Shown one piece after another: positions 1 through 6,213 of a stretch of 6,485 nucleotides of DNA (positions are counted from its first letter, which is position 1; every line of letters begins with the position of its first letter). The notes below the pieces were generated by a model. That model had not been told where the DNA came from. It ran no database searches and saw only the letters and a program-made list of their open reading frames with translations. This DNA is from Bacteroidales bacterium. GTDB taxonomy: Bacteria > Bacteroidota > Bacteroidia > Bacteroidales > B18-G4. The stretch spans positions 1-6,485 of the forward strand of contig JAGLYE010000089.1 in the NCBI GenBank assembly GCA_023132505.1, in the 5' to 3' direction. A program made the translations under genes and the position numbers.

Positions 1-145
1 AAAAAGCCCTTTCGTCAAGAAAGAAATGGGTTTGTTCCTTGCCACCATATGCTACACAGGGTACCATCCCCAGCTTGCGGAGGTCCCTAGCATCTTTTTT
101 CCCTACGTTCTCGCGAGGAGAACCGCTCAATGATACTATTTTCAT
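1..145 (-). CDS. rplY: 50S ribosomal protein L25 / general stress protein Ctc, N-terminal part (cut by window edge)
   Basis: The first 48 residues of a minus-strand gene are present; it starts at the ATG at 145-143 and runs off the window at base 1. L25 binds 5S rRNA in the large ribosomal subunit; the longer Ctc form has an added C-terminal domain. The visible residues have the hallmarks of the L25 N-terminus: GKKDARDLRKLGMVPCVAYG matches the family pattern of G-K-x-x-x-R-x-L-R-x-x-G-x-V-P-x-V-x-Y-G, followed by an aromatic-rich strand. It lies 32 bases after the prs stop with no promoter-like motif between, so it is probably co-transcribed with prs. The prs-rplY order is common in bacteria, which supports the call. 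No Shine-Dalgarno is visible, as usual for Bacteroidota. Whether it is the short L25 or the longer Ctc form cannot be seen here. Confidence 0.87.
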   Translation of the reverse strand, partial: MKIVSLSGSPRENVGKKDARDLRKLGMVPCVAYGGKEQTHFFLDERAF

Positions 146-177
146 GATTAATGAATTAAATGATTAGTTGATATAAA

Positions 178-1116
178 TTAGAATTTAAATAATGAACTAA
201 TTGATTGGTTGCTTTCTACCCTGCCGATCACATCTGCAAAGAGGCGGGCAGTTGAAAGCACGGTGATCTTGTCTGACTGTTGCTTCATCGGGATGGTGTC
301 GGAGACAACCACTTCAGTAAAAGATGAATTTTCAATACGCTCAAATGCTTGTCCTGAGAATACGGGGTGTGTACAGAAAGCCCTCACGCTTTTTGCACCA
401 TTGTCGACCATTAGCTGTGCCGCCCTGGTTATACTGCCGGCTGTGTCAATGATATCATCCACCAAAACAATGTTCCTGTCTTTCACATCACCCACGAGTG
501 CCATCTTGCTTATTTCATTAGGCTTTGCCCTTTGTTTATAACAGATTACAAAGTCGGTGTTCATGATCTTGGCATAGGTCGCAGCCCTGCGTGTACCACC
601 GGTATCCGGTGATGCCATAGTAAGGTTAGGCAGGTCCAGCGTCCTTAGATAAGGGATGAAGATGGATGATCCATACAGGTGGTCAACAGGGACATCGAAG
701 AAACCCTGGATCTGATCGGCATGCAAATCGATGGTGATCAAGCGCGTTATCCCGGCTACGGCCAGCAAGTTGGCAACAAGCTTAGAAGCAATAGACACTC
801 TTGGCTTATCTTTCCTGTCCTGGCGGGCAAATCCGAAATATGGGATCACAGCCACAATATTCCTGGCAGATGCCCTTCTTGCAGATTCAATCATCATTAG
901 CAGCTCGAAAAGATTATCGCTGGGTGCAAAAGTCGATTGCACAATAAACACATCCCTGCCCCTGATATTCTCTTCAAAAGAAGGCTGGAATTCCCCGTCA
1001 GAAAACTTTGTAACGACCGATATGCCGAGCTCAATCCCAAATTCTGCGGCGATCTTCTCGGCCAGATAAGTGGATTCCCGGCCGGAAAAGATACTGACGA
1101 GATGCTTTTTTGACAT
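178..1116 (-). CDS. prs: Ribose-phosphate pyrophosphokinase (PRPP synthetase)
   Basis: This cytoplasmic enzyme transfers pyrophosphate from ATP to ribose 5-phosphate, making PRPP for purine, pyrimidine, histidine, tryptophan and NAD synthesis. The 312-residue protein is full length for class I enzymes. Visible motifs in order: FSDGE (38-42) and ARQDRK (97-102) of the ATP site; DLHADQIQGFF (130-140) with the metal-binding His132; GGTRRA (173-178); the flexible catalytic loop KQRAKPNE (194-201) with Lys194 and Arg196; and the PRPP/ribose-phosphate loop VLVDDIIDTAGS (217-228). The C-terminus SISSLF is typical of the family. The ATG start at 1116 leaves a leader of about 30 bases from the predicted promoter. 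rplY follows 32 bases downstream. No key residue is missing and the assignment is firm. Confidence 0.98.
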   Translation of the reverse strand: MSKKHLVSIFSGRESTYLAEKIAAEFGIELGISVVTKFSDGEFQPSFEENIRGRDVFIVQSTFAPSDNLFELLMMIESARRASARNIVAVIPYFGFARQDRKDKPRVSIASKLVANLLAVAGITRLITIDLHADQIQGFFDVPVDHLYGSSIFIPYLRTLDLPNLTMASPDTGGTRRAATYAKIMNTDFVICYKQRAKPNEISKMALVGDVKDRNIVLVDDIIDTAGSITRAAQLMVDNGAKSVRAFCTHPVFSGQAFERIENSSFTEVVVSDTIPMKQQSDKITVLSTARLFADVIGRVESNQSISSLFKF

Positions 1117-1150
1117 AGGGCTGAAGTGTTTAAGGTTCTGAAAGTCTGTG

Positions 1151-1182
1151 CAAAAATAAGTGGAATAATCGATTCTTGCAAA
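1151..1182 (-). promoter_or_regulatory. Predicted Bacteroidota-type promoter of prs-rplY
   Basis: Read on the minus strand, TTTG (1182-1179), a 20-base spacer and TATTTTTG (1158-1151) match the Bacteroidota sigma-ABfr -33/-7 pattern TTTG...TAnnTTTG. Transcription would begin a few bases further on, near 1146, giving a leader of about 30 bases before the prs ATG. The call is by motif and spacing only. Confidence 0.6.
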
Positions 1183-1195
1183 TGAATTTATTTAA

Positions 1196-1227
1196 GATAC
1201 CAGATACTGGATACTGGATACCGGATC
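1196..1227. repeat. Tandem 7-base repeat, consensus GATACYG
   Basis: Four consecutive 7-base units start at 1196, 1203, 1210 and 1217, followed by a partial unit GATC. Two middle units are exactly GATACTG; the outer two are GATACCA and GATACCG. The array lies between the two divergent promoters, about 14 bases upstream of the -33 element of the prs promoter. Three further GC-rich 7-base blocks (1228-1248) keep the same phase but match each other poorly. No protein could be read through it. Confidence 0.75.
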
Positions 1228-1248
1228 GTGTTGGGCGCCGGGTGCCCG
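1228..1248. repeat. GC-rich degenerate heptamer block with small hairpin
   Basis: This stretch directly continues the preceding array. It can be read as three loosely similar 7-base units (GTGTTGG, GCGCCGG, GTGCCCG) or as a short hairpin with GGGC (1233-1236) pairing with GCCC (1244-1247). It stands out as a GC island in an A/T-rich intergenic region. Its function is unknown and the unit similarity is weak. Confidence 0.35.
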
Positions 1249-1303
1249 AAGAGAAGGATTATTCATGTTTTTAAAGAAATTGTTAATAAAATATTATTAA
1301 ATG

Positions 1304-1317
1304 TTGTAAATATACAA
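1304..1317. promoter_or_regulatory. Candidate operator: palindrome TTGTA-N4-TACAA over the -33 element
   Basis: Perfect 5-base inverted arms, TTGTA (1304-1308) and TACAA (1313-1317), are separated by AATA. One further outward pair also matches after a single mismatch. The left arm contains the predicted -33 TTG, so a dimer bound here would block the promoter. Small XRE repressors often bind such sites in their own promoters, so autoregulation by the adjacent gene is the natural inference. The A/T-rich context raises the chance of coincidence. Confidence 0.4.
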
Positions 1318-1335
1318 TATTATTTATTATATTTG
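1304..1335 (+). promoter_or_regulatory. Predicted Bacteroidota-type promoter of the XRE gene, with almost no leader
   Basis: TTG at 1304-1306, a 21-base spacer and TATATTTG at 1328-1335 match the -33/-7 pattern of Bacteroidota. The -7 element ends only four bases before the ATG at 1340, so the transcript would start at or next to the start codon. That implies a leaderless or nearly leaderless mRNA. A second promoter further upstream cannot be excluded in this A/T-rich region. Confidence 0.55.
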
Positions 1336-1339
1336 CATC

Positions 1340-1588
1340 ATGGATTCAAGAAAACTATATAACAGGATCGCTCTTTTGCGCAGAGAAAGGAGCATGAGCC
1401 GAAAAAAACTGGCCGAAAAAATAGGTGTAAATTTTCAAACGGTAGGCTACCTTGAAAGGGAGGAGTACAACCCAAGCCTCGACCTGGCCTTCCGCGTAAG
1501 TGAAATATTTGGCCTGCCGCTTGAATATATATTTTCTACTTCGCCCATGAAACCCATGAGTCAGGAATTATTTGACTTGAAAAAATAA
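1340..1588 (+). CDS. Small XRE-family helix-turn-helix transcriptional regulator
   Basis: This 82-residue DNA-binding protein is essentially a single Cro/CI-type (XRE, HTH_3) domain spanning about residues 5-66. The HTH core is KLAEKIGVNFQTVGYLER (23-40). It is followed by YNPSLDLAFRVSEIFGLPLEYIF (43-65), which fits the pattern YNPSL-x-LAF...F...xxIF of small stand-alone regulators of this family. The short tail (66-82) has no recognised domain. It is divergent from prs and has its own promoter-like site overlapping a palindrome, which suggests autoregulation. A membrane protein gene follows 22 bases later, and the pair is probably one transcription unit. Small XRE proteins paired with a membrane protein occur widely in bacteria and archaea, for example next to DUF2178-type proteins. 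Its target beyond its own promoter cannot be told. Confidence 0.88.
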   Translation: MDSRKLYNRIALLRRERSMSRKKLAEKIGVNFQTVGYLEREEYNPSLDLAFRVSEIFGLPLEYIFSTSPMKPMSQELFDLKK

Positions 1589-1610
1589 AAATCATAAAAT
1601 CATAAATACC

Positions 1611-2027
1611 ATGAATCAAAACGAAAAAAAAACAGGGATCAAAACAGGATTGGTCATCAATTTCCTAAGTCTTATCTGTACAGTAGTATTATTTGAGTAC
1701 TACCGTTATATTGATGACTGGAACCTGATCTCGATTATTGCAGTGTCATCAGCGCTATTTGTCTTCTTATTGAGCTTTTACCTTGTTTATGGAAGAACGG
1801 GTGCCTGGCGGCAAACACACCGGCCTTTTTCAAAGCTCGATGAGCGGGAAGCCGGGCTCATTTATGAATCTCTCCGCATTGCGTATTCAGTATTTGCGAT
1901 TCTTGCACTCATCATATTACTGGTGTATGCTGTTAGCTTATGGCCTGTTAGCATTATCATTTTTGCAGCCATGCTTATCATTGCCCATCTCATGCCGGCA
2001 TCGGTGATGCTATGGAAATTTAATTGA
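1611..2027 (+). CDS. Four-helix membrane protein with LDERE motif, partner of the XRE regulator
   Basis: This 138-residue inner-membrane protein has four predicted helices at about residues 13-30, 38-60, 88-109 and 111-133. Positive residues at the N-terminus (KK, K) and in the loop after helix 2 place both termini and the 61-87 loop in the cytoplasm. That loop contains LDERE (76-80), resembling the DERE-type motif seen in DUF2178-like proteins encoded next to small XRE regulators. The membership is suggested by layout and motif, not shown. The start is the ATG 22 bases after the XRE stop; the spacer holds ATCATAAA twice and no Shine-Dalgarno. A role as sensor, anti-regulator or the regulated effector of the XRE protein would be inference. 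No enzymatic motif is visible. Confidence 0.75.
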   Translation: MNQNEKKTGIKTGLVINFLSLICTVVLFEYYRYIDDWNLISIIAVSSALFVFLLSFYLVYGRTGAWRQTHRPFSKLDEREAGLIYESLRIAYSVFAILALIILLVYAVSLWPVSIIIFAAMLIIAHLMPASVMLWKFN

Positions 2028-2106
2028 CAATATTTGACCACCATGCACTCATAGCCATTGAAGGTTTCGAGTTTTTCAAAGGTGTTGATATTGGTTTTTG
2101 ATAAAA

Positions 2107-2192
2107 TGCCACAGAGGCACAAAAGCACAGAGTTACACAGTTAATTTGAAATACCAACTGTGGTTCTCTGTGTTCCCTGTGTCTTAGTGGCT
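2107..2192. repeat. Imperfect inverted repeat of CACAGAG-like words in the convergent gap
   Basis: Two arms of about 36 bases (2107-2142 and 2157-2192) are inverted copies around a 14-base loop. Roughly three quarters of the positions pair, including the runs AACTGTG/CACAGTT, CTCTGTG/CACAGAG and GTGGC/GCCAC. Each arm is itself built of CACAGAG-like words spaced 8-9 bases apart. From memory, similar sequences are dispersed between genes in many environmental bacterial genomes. It sits between the ends of two convergent genes (2027 and 2206), so its RNA hairpin could end transcription from both sides. There is no strong T tract, so it is not a classical intrinsic terminator. The remaining part of the gap (2028-2106) shows nothing I can identify. 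Confidence 0.7.
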
Positions 2193-2205
2193 ATATAAAT
2201 TTTTC

Positions 2206-2802
2206 TCATGACGATTCTATCACATTATACTCTATTAGCACCTTCACTATATCCTCTACTTCCGATCTATGGATTTCTTCAACTCCTGCTTTTTGCATTA
2301 TGTCGCTTATTCCCATGGGATCAGCACTGGGAAATGGCAGGTGAAAAAGGAATTTCCCCTGGGGGATGCTCATGTTGATCCTGCGCTCTTTGCGATCGCG
2401 GCCTTTTCCTACCCACATAGCCACATGGCTGATATATTGTCCATCGCGGGAGGTAGAAAACCGAACCCCGGCATTGCTTCTTTCCCTGATCTTCTTCTGC
2501 TCTCTCGGCACTTCATGCTGTATGTCAAAGAGTGGGGTCAGATCGATCCGCATATCGATCATGCGGGTTTTGAGGGAATAACGGTAATATGGCCTTTTCT
2601 TTTCCGACACCTCTTTTTTGGATAATATGTCGAGTGAGGCCATGGCTTCCAGGAAATCCTGTACCGTTTTAATATGGAGGTTAAGTCTGGAAGCAGCTTC
2701 AGAAGCTGATATATCCTGATAGGTTACCAGCAATCTGAAAAGGTCTTTGGCATAGTCCTTTGAAATATAGGATCCCAGTATAGCGGCTCGTTTAAAATCC
2801 AT
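2206..2802 (-). CDS. Winged helix-turn-helix DNA-binding protein with unrecognised C-terminal domain
   Basis: This 198-residue cytoplasmic protein has an N-terminal winged-helix fold at about residues 8-80. The candidate recognition segment is SASEAASRLNLHIKTVQDFL (32-51), followed by LDILSKKEV and a basic wing ending in RPYYRYSLK (57-78), as in ArsR- or TrmB-like regulators. The linker at 95-115 is rich in charge (EVPREQKKIRER). The second part (about 110-198) includes GQYISHVAMWVGKGRDRKERR and the proline-rich IPQGKFLFHLPFPSADP, and ends in a helix VEDIVKVLIEYNVIE; I do not recognise it, but it could be a ligand- or partner-binding domain. It lies only 24 bases downstream of the transglutaminase-like gene, so it is likely in the same transcript and may regulate that locus. 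ATG at 2802 is preceded by AAAG. Confidence 0.75.
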   Translation of the reverse strand: MDFKRAAILGSYISKDYAKDLFRLLVTYQDISASEAASRLNLHIKTVQDFLEAMASLDILSKKEVSEKKRPYYRYSLKTRMIDMRIDLTPLFDIQHEVPREQKKIRERSNAGVRFSTSRDGQYISHVAMWVGKGRDRKERRINMSIPQGKFLFHLPFPSADPMGISDIMQKAGVEEIHRSEVEDIVKVLIEYNVIESS

Positions 2803-2825
2803 CTTTGATTTAAATATTGTTGTTA

Positions 2826-5222
2826 TTATTCAGTTTTTTCTGATAATAATTCTTCCAGCATTTCTTTCGCATGTTCATTGTCAGGGTTCAGTTTAATTGA
2901 TTTCTGATAGTTTATGATGGCTTCATCAGTATCCCCGTTTTTCACCAGGGCTTCAGCATAGCTGCCGTATGCATTCCATGATTCAGGATAGGATTCCACG
3001 TTCAGCCTGAAAACCACCAGAGCATCCTCTATCCTGTCTCCATTTAAATATTTGTATCCCAGCTTGTTCATATCTCCTTCGGAAAATTCCAGGTCCAGGG
3101 CCCTGGAGTCCCATAGCGCTTTGTATTTTTTTTCTGCTGCTTCTAATCCCTCTGATTCATTAACTTTATCAAAAATCCATGCAGATGTTGCCCCTTTATA
3201 GAGAACGGAAGTAACATAGATGTCCATTCCGCTTACACTGCCATCGTCGTTCATCTTAAGTTCGTATTCTTTATTGTCAACAGGATCTCTCCAGCGGCCT
3301 TCAATATCTGTTTTTTCCAATGGTCTGGAGTCTTCTACATCAGGGATCAGCATAGCCAACCGGCCTTGATCCCAGATCACAGTGAACGTCTTTTGGATTT
3401 GCATGATCACATACGGACCCACAAAAGCCTTGAATTCATCAGGAGTTTCTTCATCAATGACGAATTCTTCATTGAGGTTTTTCATGGCATATACCCTTTC
3501 AATGATGATCATTTCATCTACCTGTCCATTGGTATCCTCGGGGAAAGAAAAACAGACATCTGCAGATAGTTTAGCATACCTGTGTCCCTTTTCATCAGGA
3601 TCATTCAGGGCGAGGACTATGCGTCCCATGATATCAACCCCTATTCCTCCACCGGCATATTGGACCTCAAGCACATTCCGGTTGTCGAGGTTTGTATAAG
3701 GCCCGATGATATTTTCATATTCCGGAGGGATGCCGCTTATTTCGGCTGTTGTGTCCCCTCCGGCGATCCTGTAATCAAGGATCTCCATGCTTTCGGGTTG
3801 GAAGGTTGCACCCTCCCCAAGCTTGATATGGCCTGCATCCACATAATCATATTCCAGGATGGTGGCATCAATCGCTACCCAGCCAATGTCTTCACCCATA
3901 TAAACTTCTGTCCATGCATGTTGCCCGAAGCTCCCGCCATACCAGGGTGAATACATGCATCCGATTGAGAGCCTGGATGGAATGCCGGCCGCACGACAGA
4001 AGGCTGTTAGCAGCCGTGAGTGAGAACCACATTCTCCCTGCCTGGTCTTTAATGTGTTGATGGCAGTAGTTCCCCCGGGTATTGCTCCCCTGATCTCTTT
4101 TCCAACCCACTTGCTCAAGCGGACTGCTGCTTCCCATGAATCCTTCGATCCGGCAGTGATTTCCTCTGCCAGGGCTATGATTTCAGGGTGATCTGATTCG
4201 ATGAAAATCTCAGGTTCCAGGTATTTATTCAGCGATTCATTATCACTGAAATCGGGAGGAAAAACAGGAGCATCTGTACCATCATACCATAGGGGCTCGA
4301 TTTCAAATATGCCCTGGATGTGGTTTTCAACTACCGTACCTTCAAATTTTTGTCCCGGGAAGTTCAGGCTTTCCACTGTAATCTGTTCCCCGGCTGACTT
4401 AATATCGGCCGACACTTTCAGGTATGACATCTCTATAAAGTTAGAAATGAGTTTATCTACCTTTCCGAATATGGTGTTATCAAGGTCAACGGTTTTGATC
4501 TTTTTGATTACAGAGGACTCTGTCATGTAGATTGCCCTGTTCATGATCTCGAATTTGACGATCATACCATCTTCCTTGTTTACCCAGGTTTTGGTATTTG
4601 TCCCATCCACATTGTTATAGATATTAAAGACCATAGTCTCGAAATCCTTAGCTGCAAGCGTGATGTTCTCTTCATCCAGCAGTGTATAATGCTGCTCTGA
4701 AATATGTCCCCGTATGTAATCATATACCCGGTACATCTTTTCCTCTGCCCTGCCTTTTACAAAGTCCTCGACAATATAAGGCGCTCCAATAGGGTTGTCG
4801 AATATAACACCCGCTATATCCTGAATCGTATCGGGAGTTTCGTTGGGCAACTCTGTCCGAAGCGCAAAATCATCGAAGACTTCAGTAAGGATGGAAACGA
4901 TGTTCCCTGCATCGTATTTAAATTTGGTATGATTCAGCGCCACTTTGTAGGTCTCGGGATAATAGACATTCCTGCTAATGATCTGCATGTTCATATCCTG
5001 TCCCAGAGCCTTGAGCAAAAGATTGACTGTGTCATGAGTCTCGGTCATTTGCATGCCCCTGTATTCAACATTATTTACATCTGTTGTTGCATATCCACAG
5101 AGCACATCGTCGATCTCAACGGCATAATAGATTCTTTCATATTGTGCCTGCAATGACAGGGAAGTAAATGTCAGAATGGTAATTGCAAGACAGATTCGTA
5201 TGGTTTTTTCTATTGTTTTCAT
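2826..5222 (-). CDS. Secreted transglutaminase-like protein with C-terminal TPR repeats
   Basis: This 798-residue protein starts with a signal peptide: Lys/Arg-containing n-region, hydrophobic stretch 11-24, likely cleavage after LQA (24-26). It probably acts in the periplasm. Residues 28-330 hold a large beta-rich region without a recognised name. The transglutaminase-like core (about 345-460) has an intact triad: Cys398 in RQGECGSHSRL, His435 in GQHAWTEV and Asp452 in WVAIDAT. Residues 500-700 are beta-rich; TVIWDQGRLAMLIP and EGRWRDP resemble lipocalin-like modules attached to some secreted hydrolases, a weak resemblance. Two TPRs follow at about 716-748 and 749-782, ending in YQKSIKLNPDN. 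Family members act as cysteine peptidases, amidases or cross-linkers; the substrate here is unknown. No promoter motif is seen in the 80-base gap before it, so it is probably read from the upstream gene. Confidence 0.88.
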   Translation of the reverse strand: MKTIEKTIRICLAITILTFTSLSLQAQYERIYYAVEIDDVLCGYATTDVNNVEYRGMQMTETHDTVNLLLKALGQDMNMQIISRNVYYPETYKVALNHTKFKYDAGNIVSILTEVFDDFALRTELPNETPDTIQDIAGVIFDNPIGAPYIVEDFVKGRAEEKMYRVYDYIRGHISEQHYTLLDEENITLAAKDFETMVFNIYNNVDGTNTKTWVNKEDGMIVKFEIMNRAIYMTESSVIKKIKTVDLDNTIFGKVDKLISNFIEMSYLKVSADIKSAGEQITVESLNFPGQKFEGTVVENHIQGIFEIEPLWYDGTDAPVFPPDFSDNESLNKYLEPEIFIESDHPEIIALAEEITAGSKDSWEAAVRLSKWVGKEIRGAIPGGTTAINTLKTRQGECGSHSRLLTAFCRAAGIPSRLSIGCMYSPWYGGSFGQHAWTEVYMGEDIGWVAIDATILEYDYVDAGHIKLGEGATFQPESMEILDYRIAGGDTTAEISGIPPEYENIIGPYTNLDNRNVLEVQYAGGGIGVDIMGRIVLALNDPDEKGHRYAKLSADVCFSFPEDTNGQVDEMIIIERVYAMKNLNEEFVIDEETPDEFKAFVGPYVIMQIQKTFTVIWDQGRLAMLIPDVEDSRPLEKTDIEGRWRDPVDNKEYELKMNDDGSVSGMDIYVTSVLYKGATSAWIFDKVNESEGLEAAEKKYKALWDSRALDLEFSEGDMNKLGYKYLNGDRIEDALVVFRLNVESYPESWNAYGSYAEALVKNGDTDEAIINYQKSIKLNPDNEHAKEMLEELLSEKTE

Positions 5223-5237
5223 GATTATAAAAGTTTT

Positions 5238-5265
5238 GAGTGTTGAGTGTTGGGTGTTGAGTTTT
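5238..5265. repeat. Tandem 7-base repeat, consensus GAGTGTT
   Basis: Four consecutive units start at 5238, 5245, 5252 and 5259: two exact GAGTGTT, then GGGTGTT and GAGTTTT. The array fills part of the 80-base space between the membrane protein gene (stop at 5303) and the transglutaminase-like gene (start at 5222). It ends 16 bases before that start codon. If the two genes are co-transcribed it lies inside the mRNA, where the sequence reads as CA-rich repeats (AACACTC) just upstream of the translation start. Confidence 0.72.
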
Positions 5266-5302
5266 TTTGAAATTTGTTTTTTGGATTTTGAAGTTTAGTA
5301 TA

Positions 5303-6142
5303 TCATACTGATTTCATTTCTGTTATGATTCGATTTTCATTGTTGCTGCTATAATATTCGGCAAACCTGAGAAATGTCTTTCCCATCAGTTCACATAGCT
5401 GGTTGAAGGTGTATTGTTTTTTGTATTGTTTATAGTCGTTTTCTGAGATGAAGACGTTCAGGCCACCGTCGTCATCAAAGGCTACATAACTGAGCGTATC
5501 TTTGTATTTATTGTTGAGTGGACTGATTCCCATAGAGAAAATAAACCGTATTCCTGCACCCGGAAATTCTGCCCGACAGATCTTTTTCCCTTCAAGAAAA
5601 GAAGCAAAGCCAATGATCCGGTCACGTGTATATGAATGTTCACCGGCATGATAGGGGCGATCGGTAAAACCGTTGGTTTCATCTGTGATTTCCCTGGCAG
5701 CCAGTTTGAAAAGACGGATGGCAGCCTTTTCAAGATCGAGAGCCTTCATGAGGAATGGCCCAAGTGAATAAAATATTATGGAGTTGATAATCAGGATGAC
5801 GAACCATACCGGCATGGTCAAATATGTTTTAAGCCACGGAACAAATACGGGACCCGCATCAAGACCAAGTAATAGGATCATTTCTTCTATCTGCTCCGGG
5901 CGTGCAGCCAGGAAATAGGTGCATATGGCAATGGTCATCATGGTCATTACTACAAAAGACTGCCACAGCTTCAGCCTGAAGTAATAGATGATTCCGATTA
6001 CAAAGACAAAAAGCCCATAAACAAAGGGAGAGAAATAAGTCCCGAATATCTCTTTTTCCAGGATCAAGGGAACTATAAAGAGTACGATTGGTAACCAGAC
6101 TTTCCAGGTTGGGCGCCATTTAATTGTGCTATTTGTTGTCAT
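5303..6142 (-). CDS. Membrane protein with four N-terminal helices and an unrecognised C-terminal domain
   Basis: I chose the ATG at 6142-6140 (279 residues). A longer frame begins with GTG at 6178, but that codon lies inside a 14-base palindrome and would add only 12 residues before an A-rich, start-like context. Four hydrophobic segments are visible at about residues 14-28, 40-55, 63-78 and 112-132, rich in aromatic and Ile/Val residues. The soluble part, about 133-279, is probably cytoplasmic since positive residues (KWR, RLK) flank the helices. It contains TDRPYHAGEHSYTRDRIIGF and FDDDGGLNVFISENDYKQYK and ends in a charged helix. I recognise no catalytic motif or family. It is the first gene of the minus-strand set and may be co-transcribed with the secreted transglutaminase-like gene 80 bases downstream. 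Confidence 0.8.
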   Translation of the reverse strand: MTTNSTIKWRPTWKVWLPIVLFIVPLILEKEIFGTYFSPFVYGLFVFVIGIIYYFRLKLWQSFVVMTMMTIAICTYFLAARPEQIEEMILLLGLDAGPVFVPWLKTYLTMPVWFVILIINSIIFYSLGPFLMKALDLEKAAIRLFKLAAREITDETNGFTDRPYHAGEHSYTRDRIIGFASFLEGKKICRAEFPGAGIRFIFSMGISPLNNKYKDTLSYVAFDDDGGLNVFISENDYKQYKKQYTFNQLCELMGKTFLRFAEYYSSNNENRIITEMKSV

Positions 6143-6170
6143 TGAGCGTTGTTTTTTTATGTTAAATTGG

Positions 6171-6184
6171 TCCGCCACGGCGGA
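6171..6184. repeat. GC-rich palindrome TCCGCC-AC-GGCGGA
   Basis: Perfect 6-base arms (6171-6176 and 6179-6184) surround a two-base centre, in an otherwise A/T-rich leader. In RNA it would form a compact hairpin about 30 bases upstream of the ATG at 6142. Such TCCGCC/GGCGGA palindromes look like those dispersed in intergenic DNA of many bacteria (from memory). It is followed by the small repeat CTTCG-CTTCG (6191-6200). Confidence 0.6.
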
Positions 6185-6213
6185 TCTGCGCTTCGCTTCG
6201 ATTGAATTGGTTT

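Noticed and set aside
897..1181. Minus-strand frame of 94 codons overlapping the start of prs
   Set aside because: It is out of frame with the conserved Prs N-terminus and begins upstream of the predicted prs transcription start.
1196..1227. CRISPR-like array
   Set aside because: Units are 7 bases long with no spacers, so the site is a simple tandem repeat; no cas-like gene is present in the window.
1228..1248. Intrinsic terminator
   Set aside because: The GGGC/GCCC hairpin has no following T tract on either strand and lies between divergent promoters, where no gene ends.
1783..2007. Plus-strand frame of 74 codons within the membrane protein gene
   Set aside because: It is an out-of-frame shadow. 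The main frame gives four regular membrane helices and a charged loop.
1340..2027. Toxin-antitoxin pair (XRE antitoxin with partner)
   Set aside because: The partner has four membrane helices and no toxin fold such as HigB, HipA or RES. The order and the LDERE motif fit a regulator/membrane-protein pair better.
1862..2128. Minus-strand frame of 88 codons overlapping the LDERE membrane protein gene and the inverted repeat
   Set aside because: Its start region is translated CACAGAG repeat and most of the rest is antisense to the membrane protein gene. The piece over 2028-2106 has no recognisable protein motif.
4704..5156. Plus-strand frame of 150 codons inside the transglutaminase-like gene
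   Set aside because: It lies wholly opposite a well-supported 798-residue gene with a signal peptide and a catalytic triad. No promoter or recognisable motif supports it.
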